DNA of 56,947 nucleotides from Eubacterium sp. (GTDB lineage: Bacteria; Bacillota; Clostridia; Lachnospirales; Lachnospiraceae). The notes under the pieces were generated by a model. The model did no database searches, had not been told where the DNA came from, and worked only from the letters and a program-made list of their open reading frames with translations. The translations under genes were made by a program, and so were the position numbers. The stretch lies in NCBI GenBank assembly GCA_003486385.1, contig DNFT01000108.1, positions 1 to 56,947 of the forward strand, written 5' to 3'. Below are positions 34,034 through 42,098 of the stretch, piece by piece (positions within the stretch are counted from its first letter, which is position 1; each line of letters opens with the position of its first letter).

Positions 34034-36280
34034 TTATAAGTCAAAATCAAAGTCTCCGAGACTATCCACCAGCTCCTTCTCATCTGCCTGCAGCTGCGAA
34101 TTAACTGTCTCGCTGACCTGCCGGCTGTTAAGTCCCCATACTTCGCCAAGATTTTCCGCTATCTCATCCTTCTCTCTCGATGTAAAGTCCGAGAAGGCGC
34201 GGCGGAGAAACACAAGTGCACGCTTAAACTGTTCATCGTCCAAAGTGTCAAGGTACTCGTCAAGACTCTGCCACACAGACACACGCGCTATCAGTGCATA
34301 TCTGTTCTTTAATGACAGACCTTCAAACCAGCCCGCTCCAAGCTCAGCAGGAATCCCCTTTGACAATCTTCTCTTAATCTGGCGTTTTAACTCCTCCTCG
34401 CTCATAAGTCCACGCTCTAAAAGAATTGCCGCCGCACAGCCTGAAAGCCTTGAATTTAAGTCATCTCTCTCTGCAATCTCACTAAGCGCCGCACACCACG
34501 CCTCACTGTCCAAGAATTCATGCTCTGCTTCCGCACGATTCAACTGTCCAATAGCATCTGCCATAGTCTTTCCCGCAGCATCATCGCAGACACATTCCCC
34601 AGGAAGCATAAGACATGCCCTGTAAAAAAGCTGCTCCATGACAGGTAAAAGCGGCTTCGTATCTATCCTTCTTAAACTGTTGTACTGTACTATAAATGAC
34701 AGACGGCTCACAGCCCCGGCAAGCTCCCTCACCGCAGCCACATCCACCGCCATAGCCTGCAATGCCTTTATCGTGTAGCTGATTGTCTCCTCCATGCCAC
34801 AGGTAAATGCATCCTCTATCACACCCGCAAGCTCATCTATTCCGCCGGAATTCTCCGTTCTCTCCTTAAACACAAATGATACTGCCTGCTTTATCGTGTC
34901 ACCCTTTAAAGCCGCCTCAACAAGTTCAATCTCTGCCTCCGGTGTCCATGAAAGCATCCACCTCTCAGCCCATGTCGCATCATCCTGTCTTACCGGTACC
35001 TGCTTTACGAAACTGACATTTAACACTCTTAGCCTATGCAGGAAAAATGAACGGTTGAGGTCTAAAAATGCTGTCCGAACCGTTGCCGCATTTCTGTTCT
35101 CACGAAGGTCAAGACTTAACTCCATAGCTGTCAAGCTGCGGTATTTTTCAAGCTTTAACTCACCAAGCTTCCCATAAAAGTCATCCTGTATGCATGTCCT
35201 GCTGACACCATCAGGCAGACTTCCTATTTTTGTTCCAATCTCTGCATCTGCCACGGCAAGGCTAATCGTGCCAAGCTCACCTTTGCCAAGGCATGTCACA
35301 GCCGCATCGCGGATATCCCTGAGTGCCGGAACCAGTCCGCCGCGAAGCCTTGCAAGCGCATTTGCAAGCCTTACTGCCTCAATAACTTCAGCCGATGATA
35401 CCAAAAAACCGTGTTCTCTCTGAAACTTTGCAATCTCTGCCAGATAGTGCTGTGCAGCATATTGCAGATTACTCTCCTTAAGTCCATGCCATAAAAGCTC
35501 ATAATAGCCCGGAGCCTGATTTCCCGCTCCATACCCGGAACGCGTAGACAGTCTGTAATATGAATATGGCATGAGAGTGTGCTTAGCCTCCGTTCTCGGA
35601 AGAAGCTTATACTCATCATCAGTCATGCCTTCATCAACCTCTTTAAGTCCTGCAACATGATATGAACCTGTGACAATCACAATCTCATCAGGCTTGTAAC
35701 CGTCCATTAAAGCTTCATTTATTTTGCGGCGCATATATGCTTCCCTGACAAGGCTTAACACATTCTGCCACTCTGTCTTTACGCTCTGCTGTCTTAAGCT
35801 CTCTCCGAAAAGATTGCTTCCTCTGTGGTATGCCTGCGTATTAAGCGTGTGTTCAACAGTGCGCTCCCAGAACATATCATGCCCGTCCTCTCCAGCCTGT
35901 CTTTCAAGTTTTTCATATATGCTCTCCGTCCTGTCACCGTCATAATCTTCCTTTTCCGGCATGGCAAGAAAAATCTCGGACGGCAAATCGATAAAATGGC
36001 ACTCCGTCTTATTGTCATGGCACCATTTTATTGCCTGATATTCCGGTGAATACTCCGCTAACGGATACAAAATAGTCCTCACCGGCGTATCCACAGTATA
36101 CGCAAGCACCGCTATCGGCGGCTTCGACTCACTGCGTACCATGTCAGCCATCATATCGTCAAAGTCATCCAGGCCTTCAACAAGTACCAGCCTCGGCTTT
36201 TTCTCATCTAAAAAACGGCAAAGATGCAGTGCCCCTGCCGGCGACAGATGTCTTATACCAAAAATATATGGATATTTCAT
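34034..36280 (-). CDS. DUF5682-like protein with predicted TraB/TIKI-type N-terminal domain
   Basis: A 748-residue protein. The N-terminal 240 residues carry FGIRHLSPAG (His11), LVLVEGLDD (Glu35) and VTGSYHVAGLKE (His208). These resemble the conserved His and Glu positions of TIKI/TraB/erythromycin-esterase-like hydrolases, which is my inference. The rest is helical and may be a scaffold or sensor region. Proteins of this type occur between MoxR AAA and VWA genes, as here. GAGGAG lies very close to the ATG (3-4 bases). It lies 28 bp ahead of the VWA gene and 81 bp behind the ATPase gene. The length and gene order fit the DUF5682 family as I recall it. Confidence 0.8.
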   Translation of the reverse strand: MKYPYIFGIRHLSPAGALHLCRFLDEKKPRLVLVEGLDDFDDMMADMVRSESKPPIAVLAYTVDTPVRTILYPLAEYSPEYQAIKWCHDNKTECHFIDLPSEIFLAMPEKEDYDGDRTESIYEKLERQAGEDGHDMFWERTVEHTLNTQAYHRGSNLFGESLRQQSVKTEWQNVLSLVREAYMRRKINEALMDGYKPDEIVIVTGSYHVAGLKEVDEGMTDDEYKLLPRTEAKHTLMPYSYYRLSTRSGYGAGNQAPGYYELLWHGLKESNLQYAAQHYLAEIAKFQREHGFLVSSAEVIEAVRLANALARLRGGLVPALRDIRDAAVTCLGKGELGTISLAVADAEIGTKIGSLPDGVSRTCIQDDFYGKLGELKLEKYRSLTAMELSLDLRENRNAATVRTAFLDLNRSFFLHRLRVLNVSFVKQVPVRQDDATWAERWMLSWTPEAEIELVEAALKGDTIKQAVSFVFKERTENSGGIDELAGVIEDAFTCGMEETISYTIKALQAMAVDVAAVRELAGAVSRLSFIVQYNSLRRIDTKPLLPVMEQLFYRACLMLPGECVCDDAAGKTMADAIGQLNRAEAEHEFLDSEAWCAALSEIAERDDLNSRLSGCAAAILLERGLMSEEELKRQIKRRLSKGIPAELGAGWFEGLSLKNRYALIARVSVWQSLDEYLDTLDDEQFKRALVFLRRAFSDFTSREKDEIAENLGEVWGLNSRQVSETVNSQLQADEKELVDSLGDFDFDL

Positions 36281-36361
36281 ATACTCCTCATTCTGCCGCC
36301 ATACAGCGGCACAAATATTGATGAAATTTCTGCTCTTCTCATTTCAGTAGTCAGGATACTT

Positions 36362-37444
36362 TTAAAGCAGCTCCCTGCATGCATTATATAATCCACTCCA
36401 CTTAGAGCCTCGCTTCTTCATGACATTTTCAAGATACTCCTTCCATGCAGTTACGTCCTTATCCTCTTCCTTTATAACCGCACCTGCAAGTCCTGCCGCT
36501 AAATCCTCGTCACTTACCTTTCCATTTCCAAAGCTCCCGGCAAGTGCCATGCTTCCGCACAGAAGCGATATCGCCTCAGCCGTTGAGAGCACCCCGGTTG
36601 TGGTCTTAAGCTTCTGCGACTTATCACAGGTCTCACCGTTTCGAAGTTCCCTGAATATCGTGCATACCTTCTCAACAACATCACTCTCAGGAAGCGATGC
36701 GTTAAGCTCCATTCCGCCTGAGAGCTGCTCAACTCTGGTCTTTACTATGTCTATCTCTGTCTCTAGGCTGGCAGGTGTCGGCAGTACTACAATGTTAAAT
36801 CTTCTCTTTAAAGCCGCCGACATCTCATTTACACCCTTGTCCCTTGTATTCGCAGTGGCAATGACTGAAAAGCCCTTCTTGGCAGGTATCTCCATATTAA
36901 GCTCAGGAACAGAAATTCTCTTCTCCGACAAAATCGAGATGAGTGCATCCTGAACCTCCGAAGCACATCTTGATATCTCCTCAACTCTCGCAATACTTCC
37001 ATTCTCCATCGCATTGAACACCGGACTCTTTAACATCGCCTCAGGTGATGGTCCATTCGCTATAAGCATTGCATAATTCCACGAATAGCGTATCTGCTCC
37101 TCCGTAGTTCCCGCTGTTCCTTGAATAACATTTGTCGAACAGCCGTTTATCGCTGCGGTGAGATGCTCTGATAGCCAGCTCTTCGCTGTTCCGGGCTCAC
37201 CTATAAGCAGCAGTGCGCGGTCTGTAACAAGTGTTGCAATAGCTATCTCGACAAGCCTCTCATGCCCTATATATTTCGGTGTAATTACCGTATTTCCGGC
37301 TTTTCCGCCGCATATATATGTTCGCACCGAGCGCGGTGACATCTTCCATCCTGTCGGTATCGGGTCTGTCTCATTTGCAAGCAGCGCTTCAAGTTCCTTT
37401 TTATATAATTCCTCTGCCGGAAGTCTCAATGTATCGTTGCTCAT
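36362..37444 (-). CDS. MoxR-type AAA+ ATPase (YehL-like)
   Basis: A 360-residue AAA_5-type protein. Walker A is GEPGTAKS (about 82-89), with Ala where Gly is usual. The Walker B and arginine region runs ARVEEISRCASEVQDALIS; the acidic pair is Glu-Glu rather than Asp-Glu. FSVIATANTRDKGVNEMSAALKRRF follows as sensor 1. The start MSNDTL follows AAGGAG six bases upstream; an adjacent ATG three bases earlier is too close. It is the lead gene of the DUF5682-VWA transcription unit, with its own promoter at 37493-37521. It should remodel an unknown client with the VWA protein. Confidence 0.9.
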   Translation of the reverse strand: MSNDTLRLPAEELYKKELEALLANETDPIPTGWKMSPRSVRTYICGGKAGNTVITPKYIGHERLVEIAIATLVTDRALLLIGEPGTAKSWLSEHLTAAINGCSTNVIQGTAGTTEEQIRYSWNYAMLIANGPSPEAMLKSPVFNAMENGSIARVEEISRCASEVQDALISILSEKRISVPELNMEIPAKKGFSVIATANTRDKGVNEMSAALKRRFNIVVLPTPASLETEIDIVKTRVEQLSGGMELNASLPESDVVEKVCTIFRELRNGETCDKSQKLKTTTGVLSTAEAISLLCGSMALAGSFGNGKVSDEDLAAGLAGAVIKEEDKDVTAWKEYLENVMKKRGSKWSGLYNACRELL

Positions 37445-37492
37445 CATGTTCTCCTTTTCTTTCACAATAAAATTCAGGTAATTAATTGCACA

Positions 37493-37521
37493 ATTATTAA
37501 GTAAAAATTTGAATTTTGCAA
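37493..37521 (-). promoter_or_regulatory. Predicted promoter of the AAA-DUF5682-VWA unit
   Basis: On the minus strand, TTGCAA (37521-37516), a 17-bp spacer and AATAAT (37498-37493), 49 bp before the ATPase start and right at the edge of the palindromic element. Confidence 0.5.
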
Positions 37522-37539
37522 TTACATATACAGATTTTT

Positions 37540-37830
37540 GGGTAAAACATGCTCATAGTCTGTGAGTGTATAACAAGTTATATTTATGCATATCGCTCCG
37601 TTGTCCGAAGCAAGATGTTCTAAGGACTCTGATAAACATCTTCTATACGCTCGCCACCGAATCAAAGCATACATCCTTGTATGCATTGATTCTAAAGCAA
37701 CATCCATGCTGCTTTTGGCTTAGAACCAAGCAGAGTCCTAAGAACAACTAAGCTTCTCCCAAAAGTCGAGATATGCATAAATATAACTTGTTATACACCT
37801 TTAACTTCACAGAGCATGTTTTGACAACCT
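37540..37830. mobile_element. Long palindromic MITE-like element, complete copy
   Basis: A perfect 29-bp inverted repeat (37566-37594 and 37770-37798) lies within outer arms AAAACATGCTC (37544) and GAGCATGTTTT (37812). Inside it are 16-nt arms matching at 15 positions (37616-37631, 37731-37746) and a strong hairpin at 37659-37692. GATTTTT flanks both sides (37533, 37831). Its right end recurs at window bases 1-40. There is no coding frame. Confidence 0.7.
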
Positions 37831-37844
37831 GATTTTTATGATGT

Positions 37845-38053
37845 CGGGGCATATAAGATTTTTTATTAAATTGTTTTAATTGTTTTTAAATTGTTTGATA
37901 TAACTATATTAAATCAATTAATTTACTTTATACAGATATTTCTCATATTTAATTATCACACACTTTGCAAACAATTAATTCAATTCGTAAATGTATATTT
38001 ATTTAACCCCAACATCAGCTTTGTAGTAAAATTAGACGTTTGCGAAATTTATA
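37845..38053. other. AT-rich intergenic stretch without a recognised gene
   Basis: This stretch, between the palindromic element and the end of the HEAT-like gene, is strongly AT-rich with TTGTTTT-type runs. I see no credible reading frame, RNA or clear terminator in it. Confidence 0.5.
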
Positions 38054-40096
38054 TTACAGTTTTCCCATGCGCAGTTCGTCAACCAGTCCAAGGTACATAC
38101 TCTCATTACCCTCTGATTTGAAGCCTCCGCCGATTTTTCCGCTCTTTATCAATGGGTATGCACGCATGAGTTCATCTATCTTGTCCTGACTGCTTCCCGG
38201 AAGCTGCTCAACAATATATCTAAATGCCCATATGTCAAGTGAAAAGACTTTCAGATAATGGACAGCAAGTCCGTCACAGTGCGTACAGCCACATTTTTTC
38301 AGAGCTGTGAAATATTTCACCGGCTTCCCCTTTGAAGTGTATGTGAGCACTCTCTTGTACAGATACTCCTCCACTTTTTCACACAACTCCTTATTTTCCT
38401 CACATACCATTCCTATAATGATATCATCAAAGTAACCTGCGCCATCTATAAGCATATCGGTGAAATTTCCTTCAAGCCTCTGCGGTATAGACTGGATATA
38501 TTTAATCTCTCTGCCGATAATCACATTGTAAAACACGCTCTCCGTACTCCAGCCTTCTGCCGTACATTTTATCCCGGTAGCTGCCTGTAGAAGCTGTCTC
38601 ATTCTGCCTGAACCTTCCGTGTTCTTTGCCCCGGTAAAGCTCTGTATAATCTGTCCCACAATGCCTGAACGCCGTCCGCTTCCGAATGCTGCATGTGCTC
38701 TTATCCATTCTGTGCAGTCACCGTTCTCATACAGCTTTGCAAGCACCACAGCACCAAAATAGGTATTCCTCTCATCGTTCTCGCCGTTCATATCAAACAG
38801 CTTAAGTGCAAGACGGCAAAGTCCCGCATCAGGATTTACCCTGAGCATAAGCTGTAAGGTACGCGAAAGCTCATTCCCGAACTTCTCCCCTTTTCCTATA
38901 ACCGCTCCTCTGCCGTACACCGAACTGACAATACTTCGCTGTGCGTTGTCCGCATCGAACGCACCATTAGTATAGAGTCCCAATCTGTCTGCAAACACTG
39001 CCGCTTCCATAATAGCGTCCTCAATCTGTGTGCCTGACTTTCCTATTAATGCGGGCAGAAGATTCTCCAAGTATTTTATATCTTCATCTTCAAGGATAAG
39101 CTGCCCTGCATCCGCCGCTTTCTGCGTAAGCTGTGCAAGCTTATCCCTCATGCACTCAGCTATAAGCTGCGATGCCCAGCCTGTCCTTGAAAGATAAAGC
39201 AGCTCAAATGCATGCACCGGCTTCTTTTTCAGGAGTTTTCTAAACGGCTCCGCAGCCGCCTCATTATCATTGCACGCTAACGTATACAGCACTTTATCCT
39301 TCATTCCTCTGCTCTCTGTCTGCGCAAGCTCAAGCAGAAGGTCGATATTTGACGGCTCATGTCCGAGTGCAAGTATAAGCTCCTCTCGCACCTCCTTCTC
39401 AGCCTGCAAAAGCATGCTCACATAGAAATCGTTCTCCTTCGCACCGCATATTGCTTCAATCACATGCACGCGGCGTACCATTTCCTTCTTCCCCTTAGGG
39501 TCAAAGTCCTTTTTTAACAGCCACACAACATCACTGCCGCCCTCCTTAAGCCACCGCTCGGCAGAATCGGCAAGCTCACTATACGCTGCTCCGAGTGCCT
39601 GCACCATAGCCGCCCTGACACGGTAGTCCAAAAATATCTCCGGGTGTTTATTATGCTGCTCTAAAACGTACGCATAATGACCTGCACCGCTTGTAGTGAG
39701 CGCCTCAATGAGTGGGCAAAGCTGTGAATACGGTATATTTTTCACGCTGTATGTACCGCCATGCTGTGGAAGTCTTTTTACCGGCTCGCCTGCATTGGCA
39801 TCCGCTGTACTGCCTGCCGGCACCGGTTCGTCCGCTCTAACCATCGCCTGTGTGCACAGCAGTGCATCTAAAAGAGTGATGGCATCTAAAAGAAGCTCCT
39901 CCCTATCATCCCTGTCAGGCTCTAAAAGCTGTCCGGTAAGCTCGGCAAGCTTTGCAAACACAGGAGCTGCCTTGGCATATGGCTTTATATCCTCAACCGC
40001 ACGTCTCAGCCTGAAATCCTCCATTACAAGGTTAGTTCCCGCTATCATACAATTTCTTAATCTGCTGCTAAGTTCATATAATGGTGTAATGTTCAT
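38054..40096 (-). CDS. Large helical HEAT-like protein of the SWIM/MoxR set (YehM-like)
   Basis: A 680-residue soluble protein that is almost entirely helical. Repeated paired helices such as RVRAAMVQALGAAYSELAD and VREELILALGHEPSNIDLLLELA look like HEAT repeats. A Cys-Thr-His-Cys motif lies near the C-terminus (KKCGCTHCDG), and might hold a metal. It lies 19 bp downstream of the SWIM gene and probably shares its transcript. By position it corresponds to the large helical partner in yehLMPQ-like clusters. The start follows AGAGG. Function is unknown; a scaffold or adaptor role is inferred. Confidence 0.8.
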   Translation of the reverse strand: MNITPLYELSSRLRNCMIAGTNLVMEDFRLRRAVEDIKPYAKAAPVFAKLAELTGQLLEPDRDDREELLLDAITLLDALLCTQAMVRADEPVPAGSTADANAGEPVKRLPQHGGTYSVKNIPYSQLCPLIEALTTSGAGHYAYVLEQHNKHPEIFLDYRVRAAMVQALGAAYSELADSAERWLKEGGSDVVWLLKKDFDPKGKKEMVRRVHVIEAICGAKENDFYVSMLLQAEKEVREELILALGHEPSNIDLLLELAQTESRGMKDKVLYTLACNDNEAAAEPFRKLLKKKPVHAFELLYLSRTGWASQLIAECMRDKLAQLTQKAADAGQLILEDEDIKYLENLLPALIGKSGTQIEDAIMEAAVFADRLGLYTNGAFDADNAQRSIVSSVYGRGAVIGKGEKFGNELSRTLQLMLRVNPDAGLCRLALKLFDMNGENDERNTYFGAVVLAKLYENGDCTEWIRAHAAFGSGRRSGIVGQIIQSFTGAKNTEGSGRMRQLLQAATGIKCTAEGWSTESVFYNVIIGREIKYIQSIPQRLEGNFTDMLIDGAGYFDDIIIGMVCEENKELCEKVEEYLYKRVLTYTSKGKPVKYFTALKKCGCTHCDGLAVHYLKVFSLDIWAFRYIVEQLPGSSQDKIDELMRAYPLIKSGKIGGGFKSEGNESMYLGLVDELRMGKL

Positions 40097-40115
40097 TATC
40101 TATCCTCTTTCTGCT

Positions 40116-41621
40116 CTAATATGCGATGCGTACAATCTCATTGTCTGTCAGAATACTAAGAACCATAAGCTTTATTCTGTTCTCTGTACGATCATAGAAA
40201 AATCCGCCAGATAAAACCTTGTCTTCAAGCAATGAAGTGTCAGGAAGAAGTCTTATCATGTCTGTCGTCTTTTCCTTTCCCGGTGCATCACCTAACATAA
40301 TGCTTGCGCCTGTCTTGTCAAGAAGTGCCAGTCTTTCACCACATTCTCCTATTCGCTCATAACGTATAAGTGTATAATAAATTTCAGGAGCAAGTGCATT
40401 TTTTAAGATATTCTTTGCCTTTTTCACCTCATCCGACAAATAGTCAGCGGCAAATGAGCGTACCTTATCAATATCCTCCTTTGTGACTGCCCTTGTAGTG
40501 CTTCCATTCCAGCGCACTCTCTTATTTCCCTGTCCGGGATACATCGCCAGCTCCCCAACCTGTGTCACATGAAAAACAGAATCATCCTGCCTGATATATT
40601 TTAAAGCTTTCACAGGACGATAATTGTATGTACAGACTAACTCGCCCGAACCTAAATCAATATAACAGCCCTCATCAATGTACTGCTTTCCTGCATCATC
40701 ATAGCTCACGTCAAATGAGAGCTGCAAAAGCTCTGCATTGCTACGGCAAAGCCCCAGTGCCCGAAGCTCTTCAAGCTTCCACACACCTCCAAGCTGCTCA
40801 TAAAGCTGTGTATCATCAAGCTGTGTATCATCAAGCTGTGTATCATCAAGCTGTGTGTCATCGCTCTCAAGCTTGGCTGTAAGATACTCTCTCGACTTTT
40901 TTATGAGAGTCCAAAGTCTCTCAAGCTTGACCGCAGCCGCATCATAATGCTCATCCTTTCCATCCACGTCAAATGCCTTCATCTCTATTATAAGTTCATT
41001 TACAAGATGCTGCATCCCTGAAAGGTAGTAGTCTCCAAGCTGCTTTGAGAGCTGCTCATAGGTCTTAACTCCACCGGCTCCCATGGTTGCAAGACCTGAC
41101 TTTAGTATATTTTTTACCATCTGAGCTGCAAGCTCTATGCCTTCAAGCTGCTTTTTTATCTTCTTGCTCTTAGCTGCTTTCGATGCCTTTGATGCCGTTT
41201 TTGCCTTTTTCGGCTCATCGGCACTGTCTGCATCAGCTTCACCTGCCGATGATGCGATGTCTGCTTCTTTCTTATCCCTGCTCTGCTTCTTCTCACGCTT
41301 CTTTATGATGTCATCAGGAATCGCACATGTTCCGAACTCCCTTTTTGCAGCTATCTCATACAAAAGGGCAAGCCCATGTTTACACGGAAACTGTCTGCTC
41401 GGACACGAACAGCGGCACACCGGCGCATCCGGCTCAATAAAATCCACCGATGTGATATAGTTGCTCTTTCCGCTTCCCTTGCACTCTCCCATGTAAAAGG
41501 TATCGTCTGCGGAGTGCTCAAGCCTCACAAAGCCTCCTCCTCTTGAAATCTTCTTTCCGTTGGCTGCCGCCGCCTGATTAGGTGCCATAGCCGCAATCTT
41601 TTCCTCTGTTATCTCCTGCAC
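40116..41621 (-). CDS. SWIM zinc-finger protein (YehQ-like)
   Basis: A 501-residue protein. The SWIM motif lies at 69-82 as CRCSCPSRQFPCKH, giving C-x-C-x6-C-x-H, a zinc site used for DNA or protein binding. A Lys/Ala-rich region (about 110-160) follows. Then comes a helical part with four LDDTQ repeats encoded by 15-bp DNA repeats, and a C-terminal beta-rich domain. The start is GTG with AGGAGG upstream; no ATG fits as well. It heads the SWIM-HEAT transcription unit, with a promoter at 41671-41699. SWIM proteins often accompany MoxR/VWA genes, as here. Confidence 0.88.
   Translation of the reverse strand: MQEITEEKIAAMAPNQAAAANGKKISRGGGFVRLEHSADDTFYMGECKGSGKSNYITSVDFIEPDAPVCRCSCPSRQFPCKHGLALLYEIAAKREFGTCAIPDDIIKKREKKQSRDKKEADIASSAGEADADSADEPKKAKTASKASKAAKSKKIKKQLEGIELAAQMVKNILKSGLATMGAGGVKTYEQLSKQLGDYYLSGMQHLVNELIIEMKAFDVDGKDEHYDAAAVKLERLWTLIKKSREYLTAKLESDDTQLDDTQLDDTQLDDTQLYEQLGGVWKLEELRALGLCRSNAELLQLSFDVSYDDAGKQYIDEGCYIDLGSGELVCTYNYRPVKALKYIRQDDSVFHVTQVGELAMYPGQGNKRVRWNGSTTRAVTKEDIDKVRSFAADYLSDEVKKAKNILKNALAPEIYYTLIRYERIGECGERLALLDKTGASIMLGDAPGKEKTTDMIRLLPDTSLLEDKVLSGGFFYDRTENRIKLMVLSILTDNEIVRIAY
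40803..40862. repeat. Four 15-bp tandem repeats in the SWIM gene
   Basis: Four in-frame units of AAGCTGTGTATCATC (the last with one change) encode repeated LDDTQ. Slippage could change the copy number without breaking the frame. Confidence 0.9.
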
Positions 41622-41670
41622 AGTATAACTCCTCCTTTAAATATATTGTCTTGCCAATCATATAAACAAT

Positions 41671-41699
41671 ATTTTATTCCTTATTGCACTATTTTACAA
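41671..41699 (-). promoter_or_regulatory. Predicted promoter of the SWIM-HEAT unit
   Basis: On the minus strand, TTGTAA (41699-41694), a 17-bp spacer and TAAAAT (41676-41671), 50 bp before the GTG start. Confidence 0.5.
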
Positions 41700-41729
41700 T
41701 CCTTTGTGCCTGCAATCTGAATATATACC

Positions 41730-41758
41730 TTGTATTTTAATGATGAAGAACGTACAAT
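41730..41758 (+). promoter_or_regulatory. Predicted promoter of the DUF4250 gene
   Basis: TTGTAT (41730-41735), a 17-bp spacer and TACAAT (41753-41758), facing right. It diverges from the SWIM promoter about 30 bp away. Confidence 0.55.
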
Positions 41759-41791
41759 AGGTGAAGTAGATATTTGAAAAGGAGGCTTATC

Positions 41792-41971
41792 ATGTACACA
41801 CTTCCAAAAGACCCTGTAATGCTTTTAAGCTTTGTAAATATGAAGCTCCGTGACGAATTTTCAAGTCTTGACGAGCTCGCCGCAGCCTGCTCTGCCACAG
41901 TGCAGGAGATTAAGGATGCTTTAGGAAAAATCAATTATGAATATAATGAAGCGCAGAACCAGTTCAAGTAA
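41792..41971 (+). CDS. DUF4250 small protein
   Basis: A 59-residue protein that starts MYTLPKDPVMLLSFVNMKLRD and then has a helix-turn-helix-like SLDELAAACSATVQEIKDAL. This matches the small DUF4250 family of Clostridia. The layout suggests a compact helical protein that could bind nucleic acid or protein, but no function is established. The ATG at 41792 has AAGGAGG six bases upstream; an ATG six codons earlier has no site. It is monocistronic on the plus strand, diverging from the SWIM gene and ending at a strong shared terminator. Confidence 0.88.
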   Translation: MYTLPKDPVMLLSFVNMKLRDEFSSLDELAAACSATVQEIKDALGKINYEYNEAQNQFK

Positions 41972-42042
41972 TGCATGAGCTGCTTCATTTAATACATTTG
42001 AATATGATTTCAACAGATTTTTCCAATTATGCTTCGGGTGTA

Positions 42043-42090
42043 AAAAGACTGCTGTCACGACCTATATAATCATCGTGACAGCAGTCTTTT
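42043..42090. terminator. Bidirectional terminator between DUF4250 and the dehydratase gene
   Basis: Perfect 18-bp arms (42043-42060 and 42073-42090) with a 12-nt loop. An A-run and a T-run at the ends serve both strands. It separates the convergent genes ending at 41971 and 42099. Confidence 0.92.
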
Positions 42091-42098
42091 ATTCTAAA

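Noticed and set aside
34006..34149. A longer N-terminus for the VWA protein
   Set aside because: The extension would overlap the last 116 bases of the DUF5682-like gene and lacks a ribosome-binding site, while GGGAG supports the ATG at 34005.
37522..37751. Short open frames on both strands within the palindromic element
   Set aside because: They arise from the inverted repeat, have no ribosome-binding sites, and show no domain.
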